A model generated the notes under the pieces. That model searched no databases. It was not told the origin of the DNA and was given only the letters and a program-made list of their open reading frames with translations. DNA of 58,195 nt from Streptomyces olivochromogenes (GTDB lineage: Bacteria > Actinomycetota > Actinomycetes > Streptomycetales > Streptomycetaceae): contig NZ_KQ948482.1 in assembly GCF_001514115.1 (NCBI RefSeq), forward strand, positions 1-58,195, read 5' to 3'. Of the stretch, positions 14,144 through 23,500 are shown piece by piece. Position 1 is the first letter of the stretch; each line of letters starts with the position of its first letter. The position numbers and the translations under genes were made by a program.

Positions 14144-15366
14144 CGGGCGCCTTCCTCCTGGTCGGGCAGTGGGGTGGCGACGGTGCGGCGGACGGTCTGG
14201 CCGAGCCGGAGTCCGGCTTCGTGTGTGCGTCCGCCGAAGTAGGTATCGGCGAGGTAGTCGGTGGTCAGCACGGACCGGATCTCCTGCGGCAGCGGGCGGG
14301 GTGCGATGGCCAACGGCCCGACCTGCTCGGCCAAGTGCGTGAGCAAGCCGTCCGTGTCGGCCGTGTATGCGGCGGGGAGGAAGGCGTGGACGAGCTGGTT
14401 GTCGAACGGTTCGATGGCCAGCAGGTCCCCGAGCGTGAGCACGTCGGTAAGGCGGGTGGGCCGCAGAGTGGTGTCGTTGAGGATGACCGCGTCGGCGCCG
14501 AGCCCGGTGTGCAGCCGGTCCGCGATGTCCTGCAGGAGGCGGTGCCGGTCCAGCTCGGTGTCCCGGTAGGGCTCGTTGACGGCGCCGAGGCGGGCGGCGA
14601 GCATCCGGCCGGTGAAGGCGATCTTCTCCTTCAGGGCGGCGAGTTCGGCGGGGACCGTGCCGGTGTCGGGGAAGGGGGCGGTGCGGGCGGCCCATCCGGA
14701 CCCGACGGGTTCGGCGGCGGCGTATCCGGCGGCGAGCTCGCCGCCCTTGACCACAAGGGTGTCGCCGACATTCAGCGGCCCGTAGGTGCTGCTGTGGCAG
14801 TGCCCGGCGAAGATGACGTCCACGAACGGGCAGGCGACGGCGAGTTCGAGGTCCGTCTCGAAGCCGGAGTGGGACAGCACCATCCACGCGTCCACGTGGT
14901 GGTGGTGTTCCAGCATCAGTTCGCGCAAAACGGTGGCGGGATCGGTGACGCGGTGCCCGGCCCGCTGGTCGGCGCGGATGGTGTGGAACGCGCTGACGCC
15001 GATGACCGCGGTGACTGCGACGCGGCGGCCTTGCAGGTCGACGATGCGTATGCGGTCGAACAGCGGCCGACCAGTGCTGTCGTCGACGGCGTTGGCGCAC
15101 ACGGTCATCTCGCGCAGGCTCGGCTCGAAGTAGTGGGGCCAGCCGTGGTTGCCGGGGGCGAGGACGTCATACAGCGTCGTGAGGATCTCTCGCTCGCTGG
15201 CCCCCTTGCCCAGCTGGTAGTAGCCGGTGCCCTCGAAGAAGTCGCCGCAGTCGGCAATCAGCGAGGTCGCCCGCAGACCGTACAGGTGCGGAAGCAAGCT
15301 GTCGGCCCGGTCGAGGGCGGAGTGGACGTCGGTGGTGGCCACGATCTGGGTGAAGGTCCTGGTCAT
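14140..15366 (-). CDS. Metallophosphoesterase / 5'-nucleotidase-like
   Basis: A 408-residue enzyme of the calcineurin-like phosphatase superfamily with a UshA/5'-nucleotidase-type C-terminal domain. Metal-binding motifs run in order: TTDVHS near residue 13 (DxH), ADCGDFFEG (GD), APGNHGWPH (GNH), VLSHSGFETD and FAGHCHSS (GHxH). The C-terminal part (NDTTLRPTRLTDVLTLGDLLAIEPFDNQLV) resembles the 5'-nucleotidase substrate domain. It has no signal peptide, unlike periplasmic UshA, so it is probably cytoplasmic and would dephosphorylate a nucleotide intermediate. Start and stop overlap both neighbours by 4 bases. Confidence 0.85.
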   Translation of the reverse strand: MTRTFTQIVATTDVHSALDRADSLLPHLYGLRATSLIADCGDFFEGTGYYQLGKGASEREILTTLYDVLAPGNHGWPHYFEPSLREMTVCANAVDDSTGRPLFDRIRIVDLQGRRVAVTAVIGVSAFHTIRADQRAGHRVTDPATVLRELMLEHHHHVDAWMVLSHSGFETDLELAVACPFVDVIFAGHCHSSTYGPLNVGDTLVVKGGELAAGYAAAEPVGSGWAARTAPFPDTGTVPAELAALKEKIAFTGRMLAARLGAVNEPYRDTELDRHRLLQDIADRLHTGLGADAVILNDTTLRPTRLTDVLTLGDLLAIEPFDNQLVHAFLPAAYTADTDGLLTHLAEQVGPLAIAPRPLPQEIRSVLTTDYLADTYFGGRTHEAGLRLGQTVRRTVATPLPDQEEGAR

Positions 15367-16676
15367 TGCAGTACCTCGGTGATGTCGGCGCCGAGCGTGC
15401 GGAGTTTGCCTGGCAGGTCGGCGTGTCCACGCCGAAGCTGGTCGAGGCCGCTGACGGTGGTGGCGCCGCGGGCGTTCAAGGCGGCGATCAGCAGCGCGGA
15501 GCCGGTGCGGATGTCGGTGGCCTGCACGCCGGTCCCGCTCAGCCGCTGGGGGCCGACCAGGCGGCAGTGGGTGGGAGAGAGTTCTTCGATCACGCCACCG
15601 AGGCGTGTGAGCTGCGGGATCAGGTTGCCGTGGCGGCCGGGGTTGATGTCGTCGCAGAACAGGTGGATGCCAGGCAGGGTGAGAGCCAGGGCCATCAACG
15701 GGGGTTCGAAGTCAGCGTCCAGGCCGTCCGGAGCCAGTGAGGCGATCGCCCGCAGCGGCCGTCCGCCGACCGTGCGGGCCTGGTGGACGGTGATGGCGTC
15801 GGGGGCGAGGGTGATAGGAACGCCGACCCAGTCCAGCAGGCCCGCAAGGGCCTTGAGGTCGGGGCCGTTGATGCCCTCGATGCGGCCCTCGCCGCCGGTG
15901 GCCGCGATCGCGCAGGCCAGTGTGCCGGCCTCGATCTTGTCGCCGGGGACCGTCCAGGCGACGGTGCTGGCCGTAACGCACGGCGGGGGGTCCAGCGTGA
16001 TCTGGTCCTCGCTAGCATGGGCCTGCCACCCGGCGGTGCGTAAGGCGGCGAGCACCCCGGTGGTCTCCGGGGACAGGTTCGGATTGCCCAGTTCCAGGCG
16101 GCTGCCGGAGGCGACCGCCCGGCACACCGCGACGATGCTCGCTCCGCGTGAGCGGAACGGCAGCGTGAGGACGACCCTGTCGCGGGCCTGTCCGGCGAGT
16201 ACGCGGTATCCGGTGTCGTCGAGCAGGACAGTGTCACCGAACGCCTCGTACACCTTGAAGTGCAGGTCCATCCCGCGGTCGCCGATCCGGCAGCCGCCCG
16301 GCCAGGGCAGCACCGCCTGCCCGCAGGCCGCCAGCAGCGGCGCCACCAGGTAGTAGGAGGCCCTGATCCGGGCGGCGTCCGCCAGCTCGGGCACCTCGAT
16401 GGGGCTGCCCTTGGGCATCACGATCACGGCCCCCGGCTCGGCGACCGGGTGGGCGACGCGGTAGCCGCACTGCTCAAGCAGGCCGAGCATCCTCTGGACG
16501 TCGGCACTGGCGGGGACGCCGGACAGGTGCACCCCGCGACGGAGAGACGCGGCGGCGGCCAGCAGCGGCAGGGCCGCGTTCTTCGATCCGTCCGCCCTGA
16601 CCGTGCCGGCCAGCGGGCGGCCGGGCCGGACGGTGACGGCGTCGACGCCGGTCATGCGGGCAGGAGCAAGCTCCAT
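15363..16676 (-). CDS. MurA-like enolpyruvyl transferase
   Basis: A 437-residue EPSP-synthase-family protein of the UDP-GlcNAc 1-carboxyvinyltransferase type. Active-site residues of MurA are present: Lys in DGSKNAALP (residue 32), Cys in WPGGCRIGDRGMDLH (about residue 129, MurA C115 loop), Asp in LDADFEPP and Arg in TDIRTGSALL (MurA R397). ATG at 16676 follows TGGAGG at 5 bases. As the first gene of an operon with nucleotide phosphatase, deaminase-like and glycosyltransferase genes, it may act like PolA/NikO, which add enolpyruvate to UMP in polyoxin and nikkomycin biosynthesis. A second cell-wall MurA is the alternative. Confidence 0.85.
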   Translation of the reverse strand: MELAPARMTGVDAVTVRPGRPLAGTVRADGSKNAALPLLAAAASLRRGVHLSGVPASADVQRMLGLLEQCGYRVAHPVAEPGAVIVMPKGSPIEVPELADAARIRASYYLVAPLLAACGQAVLPWPGGCRIGDRGMDLHFKVYEAFGDTVLLDDTGYRVLAGQARDRVVLTLPFRSRGASIVAVCRAVASGSRLELGNPNLSPETTGVLAALRTAGWQAHASEDQITLDPPPCVTASTVAWTVPGDKIEAGTLACAIAATGGEGRIEGINGPDLKALAGLLDWVGVPITLAPDAITVHQARTVGGRPLRAIASLAPDGLDADFEPPLMALALTLPGIHLFCDDINPGRHGNLIPQLTRLGGVIEELSPTHCRLVGPQRLSGTGVQATDIRTGSALLIAALNARGATTVSGLDQLRRGHADLPGKLRTLGADITEVLQ

Positions 16677-16791
16677 CAAGAACCTCCAGGGCACGAGCGG
16701 TTGGGGCTGCAGGTGGTGCCGGTCATGCAGTGCTTCGAAGGGGCGGTCCAGCCGCCGGCAACGGGGGTGTGGCAGCGGCCGGACCGCGAAC

Positions 16792-16826
16792 GGCACCGCT
16801 CTCAAGGAGGAGGAAGGAGCGGTGCC
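16792..16826. terminator. Hairpin between the MurA-like gene and the HATPase gene
   Basis: GGCACCGCTC (16792-16801) pairs with GAGCGGTGCC (16817-16826), with a purine-rich 15-base loop. It probably terminates the reverse-strand HATPase gene ending at 16925. The rest of the 248-base gap would hold the promoter of the MurA-like operon; no clear -10/-35 pair was found. Confidence 0.55.
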
Positions 16827-16924
16827 CGCCGCACACGCGCCGGGGCGCCGGTCGCGCTGTACGGCCCCGGCCCTGCGGGCGGCCCGAGGAAGGGGGGCAG
16901 CCGTCGTGCGGGCCGGAAGATGTG

Positions 16925-17410
16925 TCAGACGTCCACGAGGGCCGGGGTGGACAGGGCGCATGTGATCTGCTTGCCGACTTCAGTCGGCTTCACCGTCCAG
17001 CCCGGGGCGAGCGCGTCGAGAATCCACAGCCCCCGCCCGGCCTCGGCTTCGGCATTGTCCGGTGCCTGGTCGCGGCGCTTGGGAACGGCGGCAGCCTCGG
17101 GGTCGTGCACCTTCACCAGCACCAGATCGTCTTGAGGCTGGACCTGGACGATGACCGGGGCCCAGGGGCCGCAGAGCCTCACCGCGTTGCCGACGAGTTC
17201 GCTGGCCACCAGTTGTGCCGCGTCCGCGATCTCCTCGCCTATTCCCGACCCGGTGACCGTCTTGAACACCGCCTGCCGCATCTCCCGCAGATGCTCCGGG
17301 CTGGCGCTCATGTGGAGGACGAATCCGGCGTCATGGTGCACCAGGTAGAAGCCGCAGGATGCCTGCGGCAGGACGTCGGTAGGTCCGGTGTGGGCCTGGG
17401 CTTCGTGCAT
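16925..17410 (-). CDS. Anti-sigma-factor-like HATPase (RsbW type)
   Basis: A 161-residue GHKL-ATPase domain protein. The N-box is ASELVGNAVRLCG, and the G-box appears as EAGRGLWILDALAPGW. This is the single-domain kinase form used by streptomycete anti-sigma factors and by the HATPase partners of DUF5753/DUF397 loci. ATG at 17410 follows GGGGAG at 7 bases; longer in-frame extensions lack a ribosome binding site. It diverges from the XRE regulator gene at 17677, forming the typical three-gene developmental-regulator module. It should bind ATP and may phosphorylate or sequester a partner protein. Confidence 0.85.
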   Translation of the reverse strand: MHEAQAHTGPTDVLPQASCGFYLVHHDAGFVLHMSASPEHLREMRQAVFKTVTGSGIGEEIADAAQLVASELVGNAVRLCGPWAPVIVQVQPQDDLVLVKVHDPEAAAVPKRRDQAPDNAEAEAGRGLWILDALAPGWTVKPTEVGKQITCALSTPALVDV

Positions 17411-17600
17411 GGCGTGCTCCCCAGTCGACAGAGCGGGCAGCCGGCCGAGGAGTCGGACCGGGCTCGCGCTGTGGGTCGGCACGTCGGCCCCCGAGAGCGG
17501 TGATTCGCCCCGGGAAGTCGGCGTAAGGCAACGGCATATGACACGAAGCGCGATGAAGTCATCACGCCTCGCAGCCGTTAGCCAGCATGCCCTGAGGCAA

Positions 17601-17627
17601 CTCAATTGGGCAACATGCCCAATTGAG
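17601..17627. promoter_or_regulatory. 11-bp-arm palindromic operator
   Basis: CTCAATTGGGC (17601-17611) and GCCCAATTGAG (17617-17627) are perfect inverted arms around AACAT. It lies between the divergent HATPase and XRE genes, 49 bases upstream of the XRE start, and is A+T-rich for this genome. It is a good candidate for autoregulation by the XRE protein. Confidence 0.7.
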
Positions 17628-17676
17628 ATTTCCCAGATTGGTTGTCCATCCCTCGGGCAAGGGCCACACTGTCGCC

Positions 17677-18549
17677 ATGGCCTGGAAGAGGAATCCTGCC
17701 CCCAAGTCCATCTACCGACGTCAACTCGCGGCCCGGCTCAAGGAATTGCACGACCAGTCCGGCAAGACGCTGGCCGAGGTCGGCCAGATCATCGAGGTCA
17801 ACCAGGGTTCGCTCAGCCGCATCATGAACGGTGACCGCGGCACCTCCCCTGTCCTGGTGAAGGCACTACTCGACTGCTACGGCGTCACCGACCCCGCTGT
17901 CCGGGAAGACATCTTGGACCTGGTCCGCGCAGATCAGGCACAGCGTCAGAAGTGGTGGCGCAAGTACTCCGCGGTCATCAACACCACCCAGTACGGCGGC
18001 TACCTGGAGCTGGAGCAGAGCGCGACGACCCTGCGGTCCTACGAGCCGCAACTGGTCCCCGGACTGCTGCAGACCCCCGAGTACGCCCGCCAGGTGATCA
18101 CCGCAATGCGCGTCGACCTGGACGCCAAACAGGTCGAGGCCCTGGTGGACGTGCGGATGAACCGCCAGACGCTGCTGGTCCACGACGATGCCCCGAAGCT
18201 GTGGGCGGTCATCGACGAGGCCGCCTTCCGCCGCATCGAATCCCGGCCGACCGTCCTCAAAGAACAGCTCGAACACCTGCTGGACGCCGAGCCTCGCACC
18301 AACATCACCCTGCAGCTCCTACCGTTCGCCGCCGGGTTCCATCCCGGCTTGTACGGGTCGTTCATGCTCATGGGTTTCCCCGAGCCCAACCCGGACGTGG
18401 TCTGGGTGGAGAATCTGACCAACTCGGTGTACTTCGAGGGATCAGACGATGTGGGGCGCTACACCGAGGGCTTTGACCACCTGCGGGCCACGGCCCTCGG
18501 CCCGCCCGAGACCCGCAGCCGCATCAAGAGCATGCTCAAGGAGCTGTAA
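17677..18549 (+). CDS. XRE-family regulator with DUF5753 domain
   Basis: A 290-residue transcription regulator. The helix-turn-helix spans about residues 14-67 (LAARLKELHDQSGKTLAEVGQII, VNQGSLSRIMNGD). The DUF5753 domain follows, with the typical SYEPQLVPGLLQTPEYAR, RQTLL, WAVIDEAAFRR and LLPFAAGFHPGLYGSF blocks. The ATG at 17677 begins the usual MAWKRNPAPKS-like start; the earlier in-frame ATG at 17623 would lie inside the palindromic operator. Such proteins pair with DUF397 proteins and control development or secondary metabolism. The stop is directly followed by the DUF397 gene. Confidence 0.9.
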   Translation: MAWKRNPAPKSIYRRQLAARLKELHDQSGKTLAEVGQIIEVNQGSLSRIMNGDRGTSPVLVKALLDCYGVTDPAVREDILDLVRADQAQRQKWWRKYSAVINTTQYGGYLELEQSATTLRSYEPQLVPGLLQTPEYARQVITAMRVDLDAKQVEALVDVRMNRQTLLVHDDAPKLWAVIDEAAFRRIESRPTVLKEQLEHLLDAEPRTNITLQLLPFAAGFHPGLYGSFMLMGFPEPNPDVVWVENLTNSVYFEGSDDVGRYTEGFDHLRATALGPPETRSRIKSMLKEL

Positions 18550-18780
18550 GTGAGCAACACCAAGCCCGACCCCGCCGAGCTGGACTTCTCCACCGTCACC
18601 TGGGAGAAGAGCCCGTTCAGCGGGGGCAACGACAACTGCGTGGAATTCGGTGTGATCGGCGACCTGGTCGCCGTGCGCGACTCCAAGCGGCCCGAGCAGA
18701 CCCCGCTCGTGTACACCCGGGGCGAGATCGGGGCCCTGCTGGCCGGAGCGAAAGCGGGCGCCTTCGACCACCTGGCCTGA
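18550..18780 (+). CDS. DUF397 protein
   Basis: A 76-residue DUF397 protein, GTG start directly after the stop of the DUF5753 regulator. The family signature is clear: AELDFSTVTWEKSPFSGGNDNCVEF, then VAVRDSKRPEQTPLVYTRGEIGALL with a C-terminal helix. DUF397 proteins act as small partners of the XRE-DUF5753 regulators. A very strong terminator follows. Confidence 0.9.
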   Translation: MSNTKPDPAELDFSTVTWEKSPFSGGNDNCVEFGVIGDLVAVRDSKRPEQTPLVYTRGEIGALLAGAKAGAFDHLA

Positions 18781-18822
18781 GCACTCACCGGCCATGACGT
18801 GAGACAGCCGTAGACGAAAAGC

Positions 18823-18857
18823 GGCGGCCGACCCCAGCGTTAGTGGGGTCGGCCGCC
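18823..18857. terminator. Terminator of the DUF5753-DUF397 operon
   Basis: GGCGGCCGACCCCA (18823-18836) pairs perfectly with TGGGGTCGGCCGCC (18844-18857), with a 7-base loop and flanking T/A-richer sequence. Confidence 0.9.
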
Positions 18858-18936
18858 TTCGCCATCTTCGCAGACCCAGGCAACAGCGCAGGTGAAGCCC
18901 ACATCTCAGGCTGAATCCCGCCACCAGCCGGTCCGG

Positions 18937-19212
18937 TCACGAGCCCGAAGGCCTCTCCCCCATGCCGTTCGCGGGCTCGGCGTCGCGGCCCCACATCTGC
19001 TGACCCAGGAGGTACATGCACATCAACCCGGCAAAACAGGTGAAGGCCCATCCGAATCCGAGCGCAAGGACGCTGCTGTCGACGCCGCGATCACGACTGT
19101 AGAGGACGCCGTGAACGGCGACGTACGCGCCGACCAGCCACATGATCAGCCTGGCCTTCGGCGGTGTGCGGTGGCCGTCGGAGCCGGTCGGCTGGTCCTT
19201 CCAGGCCAGCAA
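18937..19212 (-). CDS. Small membrane protein, 91 aa
   Basis: A 91-residue frame with two likely membrane helices (RLIMWLVGAYVAVHGVLYS and SVLALGFGWAFTCFAGLMCMYLL) and a charged C-terminal tail. The start is uncertain: TTG at 19212 has no good ribosome binding site. Hydrophobic organisation supports a real protein. It lies between the DUF397 terminator and an integrase relic, on the opposite strand. Function unknown. Confidence 0.5.
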   Translation of the reverse strand: MLAWKDQPTGSDGHRTPPKARLIMWLVGAYVAVHGVLYSRDRGVDSSVLALGFGWAFTCFAGLMCMYLLGQQMWGRDAEPANGMGERPSGS

Positions 19213-19236
19213 CGGCAGCAGGTTCAGGGACGACCT

Positions 19237-19512
19237 ACCGCCACCAGCGGTGGCCCGCCTCGACCAACGCCCACCTTTTGGTCAGCCAGAAGACCACGGT
19301 CGCCCCCGACCACCCGGCCGCGAGCATCGGCCTTCTGAGCGGAGCCTTTCCCCCAGGGGCTGACGCTGAGCGGTCTGCGCCAGGACCGCATACGAGGCTC
19401 CGATAGCGCCGACCCCCTCAGGCTGATGCGCCTCTTCGGCATCGCCGAGCAGCCCGCCATGCGCTACGTCACCGCCGCCCACCCCGAACGCGCCGCCAAG
19501 CTGCCCCGGTAG
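19237..19512 (+). pseudogene. Frameshifted C-terminal relic of a tyrosine-recombinase-type integrase
   Basis: One frame reads NAHLLVSQKTTVAPDHPAAS up to about 19350. A second frame, shifted by one base, continues LSGLRQDRIRGS then DPLRLMRLFGIAEQPAMRYV and AAHPERAAKLPR to a TAG at 19510. The two halves fit the end of streptomycete integrases (NPHLLV..QTA, LRxDRILxEA, RLFG...A.RYV..AHP). There is no start and no catalytic Arg-His-Arg-Tyr part, so this is a truncated, frameshifted remnant marking an old insertion. Confidence 0.65.
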
Positions 19513-19779
19513 CCACCGAGGGCGTGGGCTGCCGACCGTCAAAGCCCGTCAGAAGGAGTACGGGCCGAAGCGTCCCCAGGCCGCCACGACCGCCAGCGTC
19601 AGCAGGACGACGTTGACCGTGATCACCTGGAACTGGTGCTTTGCCAACCGTTGCTCCGCAGCGTCGCCCAAAGTCGGCAGGGCCCGTTCGTCGGCGGGAA
19701 CTTCAGCCGCACATCGGTCGTCTTCCTGTAGCGGCGGCCTCCCCTCCGTGGCAGGCCGGAGCTTCACGGAGGTCGAGCA

Positions 19780-20559
19780 ATGCCCAAAGCGCCCGCGGGC
19801 AGAATCGTGTACTGGTCGCAGCGACTCGTCGAAGAGGTGATCGATTCGAACGGCATTCGTGTCGACCCGCGTCTCAAGTCGGTCGTCAAGGTCGGTGCCG
19901 GTGGTGCGGGAATCGAACTGAGCGGTCACGAACGTAACAAGGTGACTCGCTTCGAGATCATGAAGAAGGTCTCGAAGAAGCTGGGCAACGAGCTTGTCTC
20001 CGATCCCGACACTCCCGGACCTCTCCATTTCGTGCAGGGACAGGGACGGGCCGATGTCACCGAGTTCCAGCGGTGGGGTCCCGTGGCGGAGCGCAGTCTC
20101 CGTCAAGAGACGTGCCTGGTGCATGTCAGGACGATCAGCAGGCGTGGGCGCCGCGTGGACCTGTGCCTGTTCGGCAGCCTCGGCAACCTGACGGGATACA
20201 CCGCACCTGAGGGCCACGTGACGGGGTGGACGTCGTCCGCCGCTCCCGCGATCGAGGAACTCGTCGCCACCCGGGGAGCGAGGATCCCTCGTTTCTACGA
20301 CGACGAGTCCGTCGCGGTCGAGGCGCTGAAAGCCGCGCTGTACCAAGGCGCACCCGCGAACCTGTCCGACCACCCGGGGCGCCCCGAGACCCGCGCCTAC
20401 ACCATCGCGGGCATCGAGTCCTGTCAGTACGCGGCCGTGGTCTACAAGGACGTCACGCTCACCCCGGGCCGGTGGGATTTCCGGCACGAGCCGGAGATGA
20501 ACGGCGCCGAACGCATCCTCGTGGGCGCCCCGCTGTGGCTGCGGGCCATCGGCTCCTAG
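19780..20559 (+). CDS. Hypothetical protein (DUF7019-like), 259 aa
   Basis: A 259-residue soluble protein. ATG at 19780 follows GGAGG 9 bases upstream. The N-terminus (GRIVYWSQRLVEEVID) and the central FVQGQGRADVTEFQRWG block suggest the DUF7019/SAVMC3-type family of streptomycete hypotheticals, which I recognise only tentatively. No membrane segment. Its TAG stop shares CTAG with the stop of the convergent giant kinase gene (4-base overlap), with no terminator between, so antisense interference between the two genes is possible. Confidence 0.75.
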   Translation: MPKAPAGRIVYWSQRLVEEVIDSNGIRVDPRLKSVVKVGAGGAGIELSGHERNKVTRFEIMKKVSKKLGNELVSDPDTPGPLHFVQGQGRADVTEFQRWGPVAERSLRQETCLVHVRTISRRGRRVDLCLFGSLGNLTGYTAPEGHVTGWTSSAAPAIEELVATRGARIPRFYDDESVAVEALKAALYQGAPANLSDHPGRPETRAYTIAGIESCQYAAVVYKDVTLTPGRWDFRHEPEMNGAERILVGAPLWLRAIGS

Positions 20560-23500
20560 GCGGTGCCCGTCACGCCGAAGTCCGCGATGGAGGCGCGAGC
20601 TTGCTCGACCCAGCGGGCGGCATTGCGGCGGTCGTGGCGCCGTGCTTGCTCCTGGAGTTCGCGCAGCGCGGCACTCACCGACGCCGTGTCCCCGCGCATG
20701 CCGTGCAACATGACCGGTGCGGACAGCGCCCGCAGGTACCGGTCGACGAGGTCGCGCCGCCCGTAGTCGACCACCAGGGTGCGGTAGGCCGCGGTCCCCC
20801 GGGCGAAGCCGCGTACGGCGGCGGCGTCACGACCGCACGCCATGGCGAACGTGCCGAGCCGGAGGGCAGCCTCCCCGCACAGTTGCTCGGCGCTCGCACC
20901 GGGGTACCTGGCGGTGAGCCAGACGAGTTTGCCCGCGAGTTGCTCGAGCAGCAGGGATGCGTCGCGTCGCGCCCCCTGAGCCCCGATGTCGGAAGCCGAG
21001 CGCATGTCGCCTTCGAATGCGGCGAGTTGGGCGGGAAGACCGGCGGACGTGACGGCGAGCAACGAACGCAGGTCCCGCTGCTGGTTACTCAGCGCCTCGA
21101 ACATGAAGGTGTGCACGTCGCCGCCCCTGCGGTGTACGGGCTTAGGCGAGTCGGGCAGCCACCGGGCCGCGAAGCGGGCGGCGCGGCCGAGCGCCGGATC
21201 GTCGGTGGCCAGGCTGCCGTGCCGGGACAGCATCTGCTCCAGGGCGCGCTCGGCACCTTCGATGTCGCCGAGGCAGAGCAGTGCTGTCGCGAGCGTGCCG
21301 GTCACGCGTGAGGCTTCCGCGGCGAAGTCGCCCCGGCCCCGGGCGATCAGCGCGGAGTACTGGTCGACGGCACTGCGCGCGGCCTCGGCCGCCTCGCCGT
21401 GCATGCCGTACTGCAGCCGGGAGTTGGCCAGACGCTGGACGCTCTGTGCGAGCAGCGCCGACGGAGCGCGGGTGCCGGGCGACCGAGCGAGCGCGGCATG
21501 CGCGGCCTCCTGCGCGTGCAGAGCCCGTTCATACGCGCCGAGGTCACCGTATGCCGCGGACAGAGTTTCCAGGGTCAGCACGTACATGCTGGCCGTCTCC
21601 GGTCGTAGGGCCGGGTCGTCGTCCGCCTCGCCCGTTGTCTCATCGGATGCGCGCAGGGAGTCGAGGGCCCGGCCACATGCTTCCAGTGCTTCCTGCGGCC
21701 GGCCGGTGCGCCGCAGCCACACGGCCCGGCAGCGGTGGACGGCCGCCGCCTCCGGGTCGGGCACGGGCGCGTTGTCGGCGTACTCGGGCGCGGCAAGGAT
21801 CTCCAGCGCCTCGGTGAGATACCGCTCGGCCTCCTCGGGCGCATCGGCGTCCAGCGCGATGTGGGCGAGCTTGGACAGCGCATGGACGAACCTGCGGCCC
21901 CAGACGGCCAAGCCGTCCATTCCTGTGAGCCGACGCCACAGGTCGAGCGAGGTGCGAGCGTGTTCCAGGCCGCGCACTGGATCCTCCAGGACCCCGACGC
22001 GATTGGCCAGGTTGTCGTGGGCTCTGGCCAGATGATCGGCGTCGGCGGCGTCGCCTGCCAGGAGTACGGCCTGTTCCAGGTGGCGCGCGGCTTCGGCGTA
22101 ACTGTCGCGCGCGGCATGCACCCGGCCGGCCGCCTCCTCGTCCCGGCCGCGCAGGATCAGCGCCTCGCCAAGGCGTCCGGCCAGTTGGTGGATGCCCTCC
22201 CCGAGCACCATGGCAGTCAGCACCTCGACGGCGGCGGCGGCGTGCCCCGACGCCCCTCCTTGCGCCCGCTGGACGGAGACGGCGGCACGCAATTCACGTG
22301 CGCGCCGGTCGGCCGGCGCGCGGTCAAGGTGCCGGTTCAGGAGTGTGTCGGCCTTCCGCCACAGCTCGGCGGCGCGCTGCTCGTTGCCGCGCGTCTTCTC
22401 GACGGCGGCGAGGCTCATCAGGGTGGGTACGACGTCGAGCGGGTCGTCGGACCCCGTGAACTCCTCAGCAGAGGCCTCGTACAGCTCGACGGCCCGCGCC
22501 GACAGAGCTTCTCGAAGCTGCCCGGCGACCCGGTCGCTCAGGACGTTCGCCTCCAGCAGCAGCGCGTGGCCCAGGATGTTCCTGTCACCCGGCAGGCCCC
22601 GCGCCAGGGCCACGGCGCGCTCGGCGGTGTCGAGGGCGGCGGCCAGGTCCCCGGCGCGGCGCTGGAGGCGGCACAGTGAGCCGAGGACGACCGACAGCAG
22701 ATTGCGGTGATCGTCACCCAGGTGGTCGATGAGGTCGGCGGCTGTGCGGTAGTGCGTGAGGGCACCGTCGATGTCGCCGAGCGCTTCGAGGACCCGGCCG
22801 GTCTCCGCTACGCAGCGGCCGCGCGCGTACGCCGTTTCCGGAGCGTCCTGCTGCTGGCGGGGCAGGCCGTCAAGCACTCGCCGGGCCTCCCGCAGCGCGC
22901 ACAGGTCGCCGAGCAGTTGGGCGCGCGGGCCACCGACGTCGAGCGGCCAGAAGTCCACGGCATCCCGCTCGTCGAGACCCGCGGTGCGGTAGGCGTAGTG
23001 CAGCAGTGCGCGCGGGTCGCGCCATGTTCCCCCGCCAGGGACGCGCCGTTCGTACCGCGGCCGCCTCTGGCCTGGCGCGGTCGGGGCCTGGGGAGGTGGT
23101 GCCGCCGCGACTGACTCGCCAGTCTCCTGTTCCGCGATCCGCAGGACGGCCTCGGCGATCTCGCCTAGAGGGTAGGGGCGTTCGCCGGGTTCCTTGCGGA
23201 AGCAGCGCTCCAGCAGGTCGGCCAGCGCGGGCGGTACCTGCAGCGACTTCGGGGTCAGCGGCCGTGTCCGAGCGGCTTGCAGTACCAGGCCGGCCACGGT
23301 TCCCGCGGGCCAGGTGCGCTCGCCCACCAGCAGTTCCAGGACGGTCACCGCCCAGCTCCACACGTCCGCCGGGACACCGACCCGCCGTCCCTCGGCCTGC
23401 TCGGGCGACGCGTACGCGGGTGTGCCGACGGCAGCGCCGGAGACCTGGAGGGACGCCTCGGAGCCGGGGCGGGGCGGGTGCAGCTCCTGGCGCAGGATGC

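Noticed and set aside
14221..16353. Long forward open frame opposite the MurA-like and phosphoesterase genes
   Set aside because: It spans the border of two overlapping recognised genes on the other strand; no family features.
19549..20487. Reverse open frame opposite the 19780-20559 gene
   Set aside because: The forward frame has a GGAGG site, better composition and tentative family resemblance; the reverse frame has none.
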